DNA from: CAMDHY01 sp046156265
GTDB lineage: Bacteria; Pseudomonadota; Alphaproteobacteria; Rhizobiales; Segnochrobactraceae
Assembly: GCF_046156265.1 (NCBI RefSeq)
Contig: NZ_JAWDIR010000022.1
Span: 310,001-374,000 of the forward strand
Length of the DNA: 64,000 nucleotides
Direction: 5' to 3'
Positions 38,004 to 49,229 of the stretch are shown here, piece after piece; the stretch's first letter is position 1, and each line of letters opens with the position of its first letter. Made by a program: the position numbers and the translations under genes. The notes beneath the pieces were generated by a model, which was not told the origin of the DNA, made no database searches, and worked only from the letters and a program-made list of their open reading frames with translations.

Positions 38004-38612
38004 TCACTGCGGATGGTGGTGATGGCCACCGGCGGGCGCCGTCTCCTCGCCCGCTGCGGCCGGCGCGTCGGCGTAGCCGCGCAGCACGTCGTAGCGGTGG
38101 ATCTGATGGCGGGTGAGCACGGCCGCAGTCTCGACATGGGCCGCGAGATGGACACCCCGCAGCCGACCGGCGAGCAGGCCGATCTCCGCCGTCAGGCGCT
38201 CCACCGCCGGCGCGTCGAGCCGGCGCATCGCGAAGCCTTCGTCGAGCGTGCGCTCGGCGGCGACGATCTCGGCACCGAGACGCCTCGCCTCGGCCCGCAT
38301 CGCCGCCTCGATCGCCGCGAGGCGCCGCATCTGCTCGGGCGTCAGGCCGAGTTCGGACGAGAGCTCGCGCGCGTGCATCGGCCCGGGATGGCCGTTGAGC
38401 TCGGCGGCCCGTGCCAGTCCCATGCCGCGGCCGGCGGCGAGATCGTCGAGCTCGGCGGCGGAAAGCGCCTTCACGGCCCGCGTCGTGTCGCCGGCATAGG
38501 GCGACGGCGACGCCGCCCACGCGGGCGCAGAGGCCGCCACCCCAGCCGTCGCGGCGAGTGCCACCAGCGGCAACTGGAAGGGTCGGAAGCGGATGGTGAC
38601 GCGGCGGGCCAT
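38004..38612 (-). CDS. Periplasmic Spy/CpxP-like metal-resistance protein
   Basis: 202 residues. A signal peptide ends near residue 33 (PAWA). The mature part is mostly helical with two LTxxQ motifs, LTPEQMRRL near 90 and LTRHQIHRY near 168, the hallmark of the Spy/CpxP/CnrX group. Spy is an ATP-independent chaperone; CnrX-type relatives sense metals. The C-terminus ends in HHHHPQ, a possible metal-binding tail. It lies 49 bases upstream of the multicopper oxidase and probably shares its transcript with csoR, suggesting copper-stress protection in the periplasm. Confidence 0.85.
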   Translation of the reverse strand: MARRVTIRFRPFQLPLVALAATAGVAASAPAWAASPSPYAGDTTRAVKALSAAELDDLAAGRGMGLARAAELNGHPGPMHARELSSELGLTPEQMRRLAAIEAAMRAEARRLGAEIVAAERTLDEGFAMRRLDAPAVERLTAEIGLLAGRLRGVHLAAHVETAAVLTRHQIHRYDVLRGYADAPAAAGEETAPAGGHHHHPQ

Positions 38613-38641
38613 GGGCGGTCTCCTGTTCGGATCGGCGGTGG

Positions 38642-38917
38642 CTACCTGTCGGTACGGCCCAGCACGTCGATCAGCTCACCGATCTTGCGGCGCTGCTCGT
38701 CCGGGTCGCCGGAGGCGATGGCGTGCTCGACGCAGTGGGCGACGTGATCCTTCAGGACCTCCTCCTCGACGCGGCGGAGCGCCGCACGGACGGCGGCGAT
38801 CTGCGTCACCACGTCGATGCAGTAGCGGTCATCCTCCACCATGCGGGAGAGGCCGCGGACCTGCCCCTCGATGCGGGAGAGGCGCTTCAGACAGGCGGAT
38901 TTGGTTTCGGTCTGCAT
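38642..38917 (-). CDS. csoR: CsoR-family copper-sensing repressor
   Basis: 91 residues from ATG 38917. The all-helical CsoR/FrmR fold is shown by KRLSRIEGQVRGLSRMVE. The Cu(I) ligands are Cys33 (RYCIDVV), His58 and Cys62 (DHVAHCVEH), the X-Cys-His-Cys arrangement of copper sensors rather than formaldehyde sensors. Apo-CsoR would bind the two palindromes at 38926-38946 and 38961-38977 and release on Cu(I). It is divergent from copA and heads the csoR-spy-oxidase run. A good promoter ends only seven bases before the ATG and there is no ribosome-binding site, so its message may be leaderless. Confidence 0.93.
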   Translation of the reverse strand: MQTETKSACLKRLSRIEGQVRGLSRMVEDDRYCIDVVTQIAAVRAALRRVEEEVLKDHVAHCVEHAIASGDPDEQRRKIGELIDVLGRTDR

Positions 38918-38924
38918 GACTGGA

Positions 38925-38953
38925 CATATACCCCACCAGGGTATATTTGACAA
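38925..38953 (-). promoter_or_regulatory. csoR promoter
   Basis: Read on the minus strand, TTGTCA is followed by a 17-base spacer and TATATG, close to sigma70 consensus. The start of transcription would fall on or next to the A of the csoR ATG, with no room for a Shine-Dalgarno sequence. Operator 1 fills the spacer and -10 box, so bound CsoR would block this promoter. Confidence 0.65.
38926..38946. promoter_or_regulatory. CsoR operator 1
   Basis: ATATACCC-CACCA-GGGTATAT is a perfect inverted repeat with 8-base arms and a 5-base centre. It overlaps the csoR promoter. Its G/C-tract flanked by TAT resembles known CsoR sites. Confidence 0.75.
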
Positions 38954-38960
38954 GACGAGC

Positions 38961-38977
38961 ATACCCCGTGAGGGTAT
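38961..38977. promoter_or_regulatory. CsoR operator 2
   Basis: ATACCC-CGTGA-GGGTAT is a second perfect inverted repeat with the same core and 5-base centre. The two centres are 33 bases apart, close to three helical turns, so two CsoR tetramers could bind on the same DNA face. TTGACA at 38947-38952 may be the copA -35 box; no good -10 at 16-18 bases is seen, though TATAGA lies 22 bases downstream. Confidence 0.7.
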
Positions 38978-39003
38978 AGAGCCGGGGATGACGGAGACAA
39001 GCG

Positions 39004-41537
<2,534 letters not shown>

Positions 41538-41541
<4 letters not shown>

Positions 41542-42710
41542 GAGGCGACGGCAGGGGCGGCGAGCAGCCGCTCGGTCAGCCGCACCCAATAGCTGGCGCC
41601 GACGGGAAGGAGCGCGTCGTTGAAGTCGTAGTCCGGGTTGTGCAGGCTCGGGCCCGGGCCGCTGCCCAGCCAGAGATAGGCACCGGGCTTCACCTCCAGC
41701 ATGTAGGCGAAATCCTCCGAGGCCATGGACGGCTGCGGATCGGTGATCACCTTCGCCGATCCCACGGCCGCACCGGCGGCGGCCTGGGCGAGTGCGACCT
41801 CGGCCACCGTGTTGACCGTCGTCGGATAGCGATAGTCGTACCAGACCGTGCCCGTCGCGCCGTGCGCCGCGCAGATGCCGGCGGTGACCGCGCGGATCCG
41901 CGCCTCCACCAGGGCGCGCACCGCCGGCAGGGACGTCCGCACCGTGCCGCGCAGCACCACCTCGGGCGGGATGATGTTCCAGGCATCGCCGCCGTGGATC
42001 TGCGTGACGCTCACCACCGCCGCGTCCAGGGGGTCGAGGTTGCGGCTCGTGATCGTCTGCAGCGCCGAGACCAGTTCCGCCGCCACCACGATCGGATCGA
42101 TGCCGAGATGCGGCATCGCGCCATGGGCGGCGCTGCCCTTGATCGTCAGTTCGAACACGTCCGACGCCGCCAGCATCGGACCGGGTCTGGCGGCGAAGGT
42201 GCCGAACGCCTGCCCCGGCCAGTTGTGCAGGCCATAGACCTGCTGCATCGGGAAGCGCTCGAACAGGCCCTGCTCCACCATCACCTTGCCGCCGCCGGCC
42301 ATCTCCTCTGCGGGCTGGAAGATGAAGTGGACGGTGCCGGCGAAATCGCGCGTCCTGGCGAGGTGCTGCGCGGCGCCGAGCAGCATCGTCATGTGGCCGT
42401 CGTGACCGCAGGCGTGCATCTTGCCGGGAATGGTCGAGCGGTAGGGAAGGTCGGTGGCTTCCAGGATGTCGAGCGCGTCCATGTCGGCGCGCAGGCCGAT
42501 GGCCGGGCCGGGCTGGCGGCCCTGCAGCGTCGCGACGATGCCGGTGCCGGCCAGCCCGCGCTGCAGGGGGATGCCGAAGCTCTCGAGCTTTGCGGCGACA
42601 TAGGCCGAGGTGCGGTGCTCCTCGAAGGCCGTCTCGGGAAAACTGTGCAACTCCTGCCGCCAGGCGGTCAGATCGGCGTGGGCGTTCACGATCTCATCGA
42701 CGAGCGGCAT
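41538..42710 (-). CDS. M20 amidohydrolase / N-acyl-amino-acid hydrolase
   Basis: 390 residues with GAGGA seven bases before the ATG. It is a dinuclear-metal M20D hydrolase of the hippurate hydrolase / aminoacylase type. Landmarks are RQELHSFPETAFEE, GLRADMDALDI, HACGHDGHMTMLLGAA with metal ligands, FQPAEEMAGGG with the general base, and SMASEDFAYML near the end. It removes an acyl group from an amino acid or opens a carbamoyl/acyl amide in the cytoplasm. Its stop overlaps that of copA (TTAG, 41538-41541). It lies downstream of the epimerase and deacetylase genes on the same strand and may join their transcript. Confidence 0.93.
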
Positions 42711-42894
42711 TCTCGATCCTCAACCCTCAGCGTCCGCGCTTGCACCACGGGCGGCGCCGACGGTGCGACAATGGCCCGGCCCGACACCCCTGCCAAGCCG
42801 TTTGCACCCGCTGTAAGCCGCTTTCCGATGCGCCATCGAGGCGGATGCCGATGTCGACGGGTCCCGACGTCCCCGCCACTGGAGGGCGTGCCCG

Positions 42895-43806
42895 TCAGGA
42901 TGTCGGGGCGCCTGCCGTCACGGCCGGCTGCGCCAGCGCCGCCAGCGCCTCCGCGATGTCGACGGAGGGCGCGTAGCCCAGCAGGGCGGCCGCGCGGGAG
43001 ATATCGAGCGGGCCGACGCAGCCGTCGTCGTCGCGGCCGCGATCGGCGATGACGGACAGCACCGGCGACGGCATCTCGGCCAGCAACAGCCGGACGACCT
43101 GTTCCTCGGACAGATAGGTGCCGCCGTTGATGTTGACCGGCGTGAAGCCCACCGTCGTCGTCGCCACCGCCAGGCACACCGCGCGGGCGGCGTCCGACAC
43201 ATGGACGAACTGGCGCATGTTGGAGCGCGTGTCGGTGACCTCGATGGCGGCACCGGTCCGCGCCGCATCGAGGGTCTGCGAGATCAGATAGGGCGTCACA
43301 CGGCCGGCGCCGAACACCGAGGAAATCCGCAGCGCGATGGTGGCGATGCCGTGGCTCGCCGCATAGGCACGCAGGATCGCCTCCGCGGCGAGCTTGCTGG
43401 CGCCATAGGCGTCGCCGGCGCCGAGGGGGGCCTCTTCGCCCACCGGCGCGCGCGTCGGCGCCTCGGCATAGACCGCGTTGGGCGACAGGAAGACGAGGCG
43501 GGCGACCCTGGCCTGGCGCATCGCCTCCGCGACGTTGAGGGTGCCGGCGACGTTGATGTCGAACATCAGCGCCGGATCGCCGGTCGCCAGCATGGCGCCG
43601 GAGATGGCGCCGCCATGCACGACGATGTCGGGCGCGAGATCACGGATCATCGCAACTACGGCCGCCCGGTCGCGCAGATCGAGCGGCAGCACCCCATGCG
43701 CAGCGGCGAGGTCGCTTCCGGTCACGTCGTGCCCGGCTTCGCGCAGGCGCGCGACGACGGCGCGCCCGATGAAGCCGCTGGCGCCTGTGACGTGGACCCG
43801 CTTCAC
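42895..43806 (-). CDS. NAD-dependent epimerase/dehydratase family protein
   Basis: 303 residues from GTG 43806, which overlaps the stop of the upstream deacetylase gene (GTGA). This start puts the Rossmann motif VTGASGFIGRAV at residues 5-16, as expected. Further landmarks are HGGAISG, NVAGTLNV, the catalytic region YGASKLAAEAILRAY (Tyr and Lys), and QFVHVSDAARAV. It is an extended SDR that could epimerise, dehydrate or oxidise a sugar or sugar-like substrate with bound NAD. In this setting it may act on an intermediate of the catabolic pathway, but the substrate is unknown. Confidence 0.9.
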   Translation of the reverse strand: MKRVHVTGASGFIGRAVVARLREAGHDVTGSDLAAAHGVLPLDLRDRAAVVAMIRDLAPDIVVHGGAISGAMLATGDPALMFDINVAGTLNVAEAMRQARVARLVFLSPNAVYAEAPTRAPVGEEAPLGAGDAYGASKLAAEAILRAYAASHGIATIALRISSVFGAGRVTPYLISQTLDAARTGAAIEVTDTRSNMRQFVHVSDAARAVCLAVATTTVGFTPVNINGGTYLSEEQVVRLLLAEMPSPVLSVIADRGRDDDGCVGPLDISRAAALLGYAPSVDIAEALAALAQPAVTAGAPTS

Positions 43807-44699
43807 GGCGCGGGGTGTTCGGCGCGCCAGTGGGCGGCGATCTCCGCGCTGGTGCAGATCCAAACGTCGTCGTGGCGCGCGACATGGTCGAGGAAGCGCA
43901 TCAGGCCGGTGATGCGGCCAGGCCGGCCGATCAGCCGGTCATGCAGTGCGAGCGACATCAGCTTCGGGCTGGTGGCGCCCTCGGCATACATGACGTCGAA
44001 GCAGTCGCTCATGTAGCGGGCAAAATCATCGCCGCTGGAGAAGCCGCTGTTCTGGTTGAAGCGGTTGTCGTTGGTCTCGAACGAATAGGGCACGACCAGA
44101 TGCTGGTGGCCGTCGACGTCGACCCAGTAAGGCAGTTCGTCGTTCAGGGCGTCCCGGTCGTAGGTGATGCCGCCGTGCTCGACGAGAAGACGGCGCGTGT
44201 TGGCGCTCGGGCGGCCCGTCATCCAGCCGGTCGGGCGCACGCCGGTGACGCGCTCCAGCGTCTCGATGGCGAGGCGGACGTGCTCCCGTTCCTCGGCTTC
44301 GGGCATGACCTGGTAGTCCAGCCAGCGATAGCCATGCGAGACGAGTTCATGGCCGTCGGCGACGAAAGCGCGGGTGAGATCGGGGTTTGCCTCGGCCGCC
44401 TTCGCCACCGCCAGCAGGCTCACCTTGATGCCGCGCTCGCGGAACAGCCGCAGCAGGCGCCAGCCGCCGACGCGCGAGCCATACTCGAACACGGTCTCGA
44501 CCATCGGACTGCGCAGGCCGGTCAGGGCCGGCTGGCCGATGTCGTTGAGGACGTCCTCCGACTGGCCGTCACCCTCCGCGAGCGATCGCTCGCCGCCGCC
44601 TTCGAAATTGAGGTTGATGTTGAGCGCGATGCGCGCGCCGTTCGGCCAGCGGGCGTGCGGAGGATGCTCGCCGTACCCCAGGAAATCGCGCATCGACAT
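43803..44699 (-). CDS. Polysaccharide-deacetylase-family hydrolase, PuuE (allantoinase)-like
   Basis: 298 residues from ATG 44699, preceded by AGGGGG. The protein then opens with MSMRDFLGYGEHPPHARWPNGARI, of which RDFxGYGxxPP is the family N-terminus. An ATG at 44720 lies inside the putative -10 region of the XRE-cupin-type promoter and has no ribosome-binding site. The NodB-homology fold is seen in FEYGSRVGGWRLLRLFRERG, FVADGHELVSHGYRW and MTGRPSANTRRLLVEH. This subgroup includes metal-independent or divergent enzymes acting on allantoin or cyclic imides as well as peptidoglycan deacetylases. It is cytoplasmic, without a signal peptide, so a small cyclic amide is the more likely substrate. 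Confidence 0.88.
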   Translation of the reverse strand: MSMRDFLGYGEHPPHARWPNGARIALNINLNFEGGGERSLAEGDGQSEDVLNDIGQPALTGLRSPMVETVFEYGSRVGGWRLLRLFRERGIKVSLLAVAKAAEANPDLTRAFVADGHELVSHGYRWLDYQVMPEAEEREHVRLAIETLERVTGVRPTGWMTGRPSANTRRLLVEHGGITYDRDALNDELPYWVDVDGHQHLVVPYSFETNDNRFNQNSGFSSGDDFARYMSDCFDVMYAEGATSPKLMSLALHDRLIGRPGRITGLMRFLDHVARHDDVWICTSAEIAAHWRAEHPAP

Positions 44700-44722
44700 C
44701 GGGTCCGTCCCCCTCGGCATTC

Positions 44723-44748
44723 ATGCAAGTCAATTGCGTAATACGCAA
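44723..44748 (-). promoter_or_regulatory. XRE-cupin-type operator/promoter 1
   Basis: Read on the minus strand it begins TTGCGTATTACGCAA, a palindrome with 7-base arms (44734-44748), and continues into TTGACTTGCAT (44733-44723). The same two modules in the same order occur at 48261-48287 and 51881-51906. TTGCGT and CATGAA are 17 bases apart and may be the core promoter for the deacetylase-epimerase pair. Confidence 0.6.
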
Positions 44749-44884
44749 CTCACCGACGCGACACAAGGCTTGGCGGCGCGGCGGACACCACGCATGCAGG
44801 TTCTGGACCTTCAGGCGGAACGCTGGCGGAGCGACACCCGTGCGCGCTGGCCCCAGGCACTGCACACGGCGGCTTGCACGCCAG

Positions 44885-45430
44885 CTAGTCGCGCTTGTCC
44901 AGGGCCGTGGCGAGAGCCGCATCGCAGGACGACAGCAGCCCGCGCGTCAGGCGCGTCAGCGTTTCCAGATCGCCGGCGGCGAGCGTGCCGAACAGCGTGT
45001 CGTTGACGCTCACCTGCAGCGGGGCGATGTCGTCAAGAGCTGCCCATGCCTTGTCGGTGAGCACCAGCATGACCCGGCGGCGGTCGACGGCGTCGGGGCG
45101 CTTCTCCAGCAGGCCCAACACCACCAGCCGCCGCGTCTCGGTGACGACGAATGGAACGCTGACCCGCAGTCGCTCGGCGAGGTCGCCGACCGTCACGTCG
45201 TCGCCGAGCTGGGAGAGCGTCATCAGCATGTTGTACTGCGGCGGCGTCAGGCCCATGCCGCGGGCGATGCCCTCGCGGATCTGCTGCAACCGGGCCGAAA
45301 AATCCACCAGGTCGCGCACCGTGTCGCGGAACGGGCGGTCGCTGCCGTCCACCAGCAGAGCGGCGCGTGATGTCGTCAGGGGTGCGGCCCGGGCCGGCGC
45401 GGCCTGCTTGTCATCTGCCAACTGATTCAC
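44885..45430 (-). CDS. MarR-family transcriptional regulator
   Basis: 181 residues from GTG 45430. The winged helix region spans about 60-125: MGLTPPQYNMLMTLSQLG, VTVGDLAERLRVSVPFVVTETRRLV (recognition helix) and a wing around RPDAVDRRRVMLVLTDKA. MarR proteins bind aromatic or other small ligands and leave DNA. It is divergent from the HpaB-like monooxygenase, and a near-perfect 15-base palindrome sits inside the monooxygenase promoter, so it probably controls that operon and itself. The first 25 residues are Ala-rich and may be unstructured. Confidence 0.93.
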   Translation of the reverse strand: MNQLADDKQAAPARAAPLTTSRAALLVDGSDRPFRDTVRDLVDFSARLQQIREGIARGMGLTPPQYNMLMTLSQLGDDVTVGDLAERLRVSVPFVVTETRRLVVLGLLEKRPDAVDRRRVMLVLTDKAWAALDDIAPLQVSVNDTLFGTLAAGDLETLTRLTRGLLSSCDAALATALDKRD

Positions 45431-45522
45431 CCGTCACGCGCCAACCGGCGTCTGCGTTAGCGCAAGCCGACATCACACGCAAAGTGCCTCCAAGACAGGC
45501 AGGCCCGGCCGGATTTATATAA

Positions 45523-45551
45523 TTGACATAGCTAAGTTAGTTATCGATCAT
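45523..45551 (+). promoter_or_regulatory. Monooxygenase promoter with MarR operator
   Basis: TTGACA (45523-45528) and GATCAT (45546-45551) are 17 bases apart. The spacer is almost filled by TAGCTAAGTTAGTTA (45529-45543), a 15-base palindrome with one mismatched pair, the form and size expected of a MarR dimer site. Binding there would exclude RNA polymerase from the promoter of the gene at 45582. Confidence 0.7.
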
Positions 45552-45581
45552 TCGTCAACGCCGGATGCCGAGGGCCCGCTC

Positions 45582-47117
45582 ATGTCGAAATCAGCCGAGA
45601 GCCATCTGCGCAGCCTGAACGACGGCCGCTGCGTCTACATCGACGGCGCGCGGGTGCAGAACGTCGCCGATCATCCGGCCTTCCGCAACGCCGCCCGCAC
45701 GGTCGCCGACCTCTATGATGTTCAGTCTCTGCCCGAGAACATCGGAAAGATGACGATCGAAGCCGGCAACGGCGCGCGCGTCAGCCGTGCCTGGCATCTG
45801 CCGACGCGCTACGAGGAACTCGTCGCCCGCCGCGAGGCGCTGGTCGCCTGGGCCGAGGTGCATCACGGCTTCATGGGGCGGGCGCCCGACCATGTCGCCT
45901 CCACCATCGGGGCCATGTACATGGGCCTCGATGTCTATGCGGCGCATGCTGGCGGCAGGCCCGGCGTGGTCAGCGACTATTATCGCTACGCCAGCGAGAA
46001 CGACCTCTACATTTCCTACGTCGTCATCGACCCGCAGGGCGACCGCTCCCGGTCCACCGGCTCCGAGGGCAACGCCGACCTGGCGGTCGCCATCGTCGAC
46101 GAGGATGCCGGTGGCATCACGGTGCGTGGTTCCAAGATGCTCGGTACCGGCGCGGTGCTGTCCAACGAGGTGCTGGTCACGACGCTGCGCCCGCTGAAGG
46201 ACGACGAAGCCCGCTATGCCTTCACCGCCGCCGTCCCGCTGAACCTGCGCGGGATCAAGCTGCTGTCGCGCCGGTCCTATGAAGGGGCGGCCTCGTCCGC
46301 ATTCGACTATCCGCTGTCGAGCCGGTTCGATGAGAACGATGCGCTGCTCTACTTCGACGACGTGAAGATCCCGTGGGACCGCATCTTCGTGCATCGCGAC
46401 ACCCGGGCCCAGCTGGCGCAGTGGCACGACACGCCGGCCCATGCCTACCAGAACTACCAGTCGGAGATCCGCCTCTTGGTCAAGCTGCGCTTTCTCGTCG
46501 GCTTGGCGCGCAAGATCACCGAGACCATCGGCACGTTCAACTATCCGCAGGTGCGGGAGACGCTCGGCGAACTCGCCGCCCACGTCGGGATGATCGAAGC
46601 CTTCGTCTACGGCGCCGAGGCCAAGGGGCGTCACCGCGGGAAGTACTTCCTGCCCGATGCGGGCCTGATCTATGCCGCACAGGTGCAGTCGCAGCTGCTT
46701 TACCCCAAGATCATCCATGCCTTGCGCGAACTTTCCGGCGGCGGCGTGCTCATGCTGCCGTCCTGTGTCGAGGACTTCGAGCACCCGGACATTGCGCCGC
46801 TGATCAAGCGGACACAGTACTCCCCCGCCATGAGCTCGCAGGAACGGGTCAAGCTGTTCAAGCTGGCCTGGGATGCGATCGGCTCGGAATTCGCCTCACG
46901 CCATGCGCAATACGAGATCTTCTATTCCGGTCCGCGCACGGTGACGACCGGGATGGCCTTCCGGACCTTCGACTGGGCGAAGGCGAGCGGCGCAGTGGAT
47001 GCGATGCTGGGAAGCTATGGCACGCCGGACCTGGCCACCGACGCCGTGCCCCCCGCAGCGACCTCGGCTTCGCCTCTCGCTCGAACCCCCGCCCCGCTGG
47101 TGGCGTTGGCGCACTGA
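45582..47117 (+). CDS. FADH2-dependent monooxygenase, HpaB family
   Basis: 511 residues, close to 4-hydroxyphenylacetate 3-hydroxylase (about 520). It shows the acyl-CoA-dehydrogenase-like fold of the family: LRSLNDGRCVYIDGARVQNV at the start, then SYVVIDPQGDRS, GSKMLGTGAVLSNE, FDDVKIPWDRIFVHRD and LRELSGGGVLMLPS. Such enzymes hydroxylate an aromatic or heteroaromatic ring with O2 and reduced FAD supplied by a separate reductase. No reductase gene is nearby, so a shared one must serve. It is under a MarR promoter and followed by an aspartoacylase-like hydrolase eight bases downstream. The last 35 residues are Pro/Ala-rich. The true substrate need not be 4-hydroxyphenylacetate. Confidence 0.9.
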   Translation: MSKSAESHLRSLNDGRCVYIDGARVQNVADHPAFRNAARTVADLYDVQSLPENIGKMTIEAGNGARVSRAWHLPTRYEELVARREALVAWAEVHHGFMGRAPDHVASTIGAMYMGLDVYAAHAGGRPGVVSDYYRYASENDLYISYVVIDPQGDRSRSTGSEGNADLAVAIVDEDAGGITVRGSKMLGTGAVLSNEVLVTTLRPLKDDEARYAFTAAVPLNLRGIKLLSRRSYEGAASSAFDYPLSSRFDENDALLYFDDVKIPWDRIFVHRDTRAQLAQWHDTPAHAYQNYQSEIRLLVKLRFLVGLARKITETIGTFNYPQVRETLGELAAHVGMIEAFVYGAEAKGRHRGKYFLPDAGLIYAAQVQSQLLYPKIIHALRELSGGGVLMLPSCVEDFEHPDIAPLIKRTQYSPAMSSQERVKLFKLAWDAIGSEFASRHAQYEIFYSGPRTVTTGMAFRTFDWAKASGAVDAMLGSYGTPDLATDAVPPAATSASPLARTPAPLVALAH

Positions 47118-47125
47118 GGACCGCG

Positions 47126-48121
47126 ATGGACCCCCTCATTCTCGAAGGCATCACGGTCGCGCCGGGGACGAGCGTGCGCGCACAGCTGCCGGCGCTGGAA
47201 CTGGCGGATGGCACGGTGGTGAACCTGCCGCTGCTGCTCATCAACGGCGTGCGGCCCGGCCCGCGGCTCTACATCGGTGCCGGAATCCACGGCGACGAGG
47301 TCAACAGCATCGCGCTGGTGACGCGCGCCCTCGCCCGCGTCGATCCGGAGCAGCTGACCGGCAGCATCGTCTGCGTGCCGGTTCAGCAGCCCCTCGCCCT
47401 ACAGGCGGACCATCGCCTGCCGCTCGCCCAGTTTCTGAAATCGCCGCTCGACCAAGTGCCGGCCGACGCCTGGACCTGCTTTCCCGGCGACGCGAATGGC
47501 AACATCGCCCAGGTGATGGCGGCGACGCTGTTCCGCCTGATCACCCGGTGCGACTACGCGCTCGACGTCCACACCCCGACGCGCGGCGGCAAGTATGTTC
47601 CGATCGCCATCCTGCCCCATCACGGGCTCGGCCCCCACGCGGCCAGAGCCGAGGACATGGCGCATGCCCTTGGCACCGGCTGGATCATGCGGGGTGAGCA
47701 CGGCATGTACATCAGCGACGGGATCTTGTGCGTGGAGGCCACCCGGGCCGGCGTCCCGTCTCTGACCTTCGAGATCGGCGAGGGCGGGCGGCTCGACATC
47801 GAGTTCGTTGAAATCGGCGCGGACTGCGTGCTGAACCTGCTGCGCTCGCTGGGGATGATCGGCGGCGAGCCCGTGGCCCCGGCGCAGACCCATGTGATGC
47901 GTGACTTCCTCGGCATCCGCGCCCAGCACGGCGGACTCCTGATCACCGAAGTCGCACTCGGGCAGCCGGTCGTGCGCGGTCAGGTCCTGTGCCGCATCTT
48001 CAATGTGTATGGCGACGAGGTGGAAGTGGTGACGGCGCCGGAGGACGGCCTGTTCGTTCGCGCCACCACGCTCAGCACGGTATCGCGCGGCGAGCGCGTC
48101 GCCACGCTCGGACTCGTCTGA
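47126..48121 (+). CDS. Succinylglutamate desuccinylase/aspartoacylase-family hydrolase
   Basis: 331 residues, starting eight bases after the monooxygenase. The M14-like zinc site is visible: His55 and Glu58 in GAGIHGDEVNS and His149 in LDVHTPTRGG. EIGEGG in TFEIGEGGRLD carries the likely catalytic Glu. The C-terminal beta domain is about residues 250-331. The family hydrolyses N-acyl amino acids (N-acetylaspartate, succinylglutamate, and the DoeB deacetylase of ectoine breakdown). Here it would deacylate the product or co-substrate of the hydroxylation. No ectoine hydrolase gene is near, so an ectoine role is not supported. Confidence 0.9.
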   Translation: MDPLILEGITVAPGTSVRAQLPALELADGTVVNLPLLLINGVRPGPRLYIGAGIHGDEVNSIALVTRALARVDPEQLTGSIVCVPVQQPLALQADHRLPLAQFLKSPLDQVPADAWTCFPGDANGNIAQVMAATLFRLITRCDYALDVHTPTRGGKYVPIAILPHHGLGPHAARAEDMAHALGTGWIMRGEHGMYISDGILCVEATRAGVPSLTFEIGEGGRLDIEFVEIGADCVLNLLRSLGMIGGEPVAPAQTHVMRDFLGIRAQHGGLLITEVALGQPVVRGQVLCRIFNVYGDEVEVVTAPEDGLFVRATTLSTVSRGERVATLGLV

Positions 48122-48260
48122 CCCCCAGGCCACGCAGGCCGGTGGCGCCCGTTGGATCGCAGGCGGGCGCAAAGACCCGCCCGATGGGCAAAAAAGCGGC
48201 AGCCCCCTTCCGCCAACATCAGCAATACCCTCGCGGCCGCCTGGCACGCGGATTGCTTCA

Positions 48261-48287
48261 TTGCGTCTTATGCAAGTTGACTTGCAT
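48261..48287 (+). promoter_or_regulatory. XRE-cupin-type operator/promoter 2
   Basis: TTGCGTCTTATGCAA (48261-48275) overlaps ATGCAAGTTGACTTGCAT (48270-48287), a perfect palindrome with 8-base arms. The order and spacing match the sites at 44723-44748 and 51881-51906. It stands 76 bases before the binding-protein gene. TTGCGT and CATATC, 18 bases apart, may be the promoter core. Confidence 0.65.
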
Positions 48288-48362
48288 ATCGATAAAACGA
48301 AATTGCCGTCTTGCTCCGGTGGGTACAGCGGCTTGCCTCAGCGACAATCACGGAGTCGAATA

Positions 48363-49229
48363 ATGAGCGTTCGCCTGTCCTTCACATTCGCCGCGGCAGT
48401 TTCCGCGAGCCTCCTGTCTGCCAATGTCGCCTCGGCGTCGATGGACCCGGCCTGCGAGCCGGACAAGCTCGCCACCAAGTATCCGGCCCTCGTCGGCAAG
48501 ACCGTCACATTCGGAGCCGACCCGCAGACCCCGCCTTACGTCGCACGCGACCCGGCCGACTTCGACAAGCTTCGCGGCATCGCCGTCGATCTGGCAAAGG
48601 TGGTGATGGATTGCGCCGGCGCGAAGTACGAATTCGTGCTCGGCGCCTGGTCGGGCATCCTGCCGGCGGTCACGTCCGGCCAGATCGATGCGATGTGGGA
48701 CGACCTCTACTACAAGCCGGACCGCGCCAAGAACATCGACTTCGTCATGTACATGGGAGCCGGCACCGGCGCCCTCGTCTCGTCTGGCAACCCGAAGGGT
48801 GTCGCCTCCCTTTCTGATTTCTGCGGCAAGTCCGTCGCCTATGGCGTCGGCAGCATCGAAGAGGCTGCCACCCTGAAGCAGCAGGAGGTCTGCGCGGCCG
48901 AAGGCAAGGAGGCCATCACCACCATGCCGTTCCAGGATCTCGCCGCCGGCCTGCGCCTGCTCGAGAGCGAGCGCACCGAAATCCTGATGTGGGACCTCGG
49001 CTACATCGACTTCATCGCGGCCTCCAACCCGACCAAGTACACGCGCGCCTTCTCGATCGCCAGCGGCTTCGAGATGGGCGTCGGCATCAAGAAGGGCAAC
49101 GAGGATCTCGTCAGGGCCGTCTATGACGGCCTCAAGATCATGCAGGCGAACGGCACCCAGAAAGAGATCTTTTCCCGGTACAACACAGACGAAGCGCTGC
49201 AGATTCCGGTCGTCATAAAGACGGAGTGA
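48363..49229 (+). CDS. Periplasmic substrate-binding protein of an ABC importer
   Basis: 288 residues with GGAG seven bases before the ATG. A signal peptide of about 25 residues ends ASA. The mature protein is a family 3 solute-binding protein: TVTFGADPQTPPYVA, FDKLRGIAVDLAKVVMDC, LGAWSGILPAVTSGQIDAMWDDLYYKPDRAK and SLSDFCGKSVAYGVGS. Two cysteines (CEPDK and VMDCAGAKY) may form a disulfide. It feeds the fused permease-ATPase that follows after 124 bases. Expression probably depends on the composite palindrome at 48261-48287. The ligand is presumably the compound degraded by the neighbouring enzymes. Confidence 0.93.
   Translation: MSVRLSFTFAAAVSASLLSANVASASMDPACEPDKLATKYPALVGKTVTFGADPQTPPYVARDPADFDKLRGIAVDLAKVVMDCAGAKYEFVLGAWSGILPAVTSGQIDAMWDDLYYKPDRAKNIDFVMYMGAGTGALVSSGNPKGVASLSDFCGKSVAYGVGSIEEAATLKQQEVCAAEGKEAITTMPFQDLAAGLRLLESERTEILMWDLGYIDFIAASNPTKYTRAFSIASGFEMGVGIKKGNEDLVRAVYDGLKIMQANGTQKEIFSRYNTDEALQIPVVIKTE

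Noticed and set aside
44700..44720. ATG at 44720 as the start of the PuuE-like gene
   Set aside because: No ribosome-binding site; it lies within the predicted -10 region of the shared operator/promoter, and the family N-terminus aligns to ATG 44699.
47126..48121. Assignment of the aspartoacylase-like gene as DoeB of ectoine degradation
   Set aside because: The family fits, but no ectoine hydrolase, DoeC/DoeD or ectoine-type transporter is nearby.
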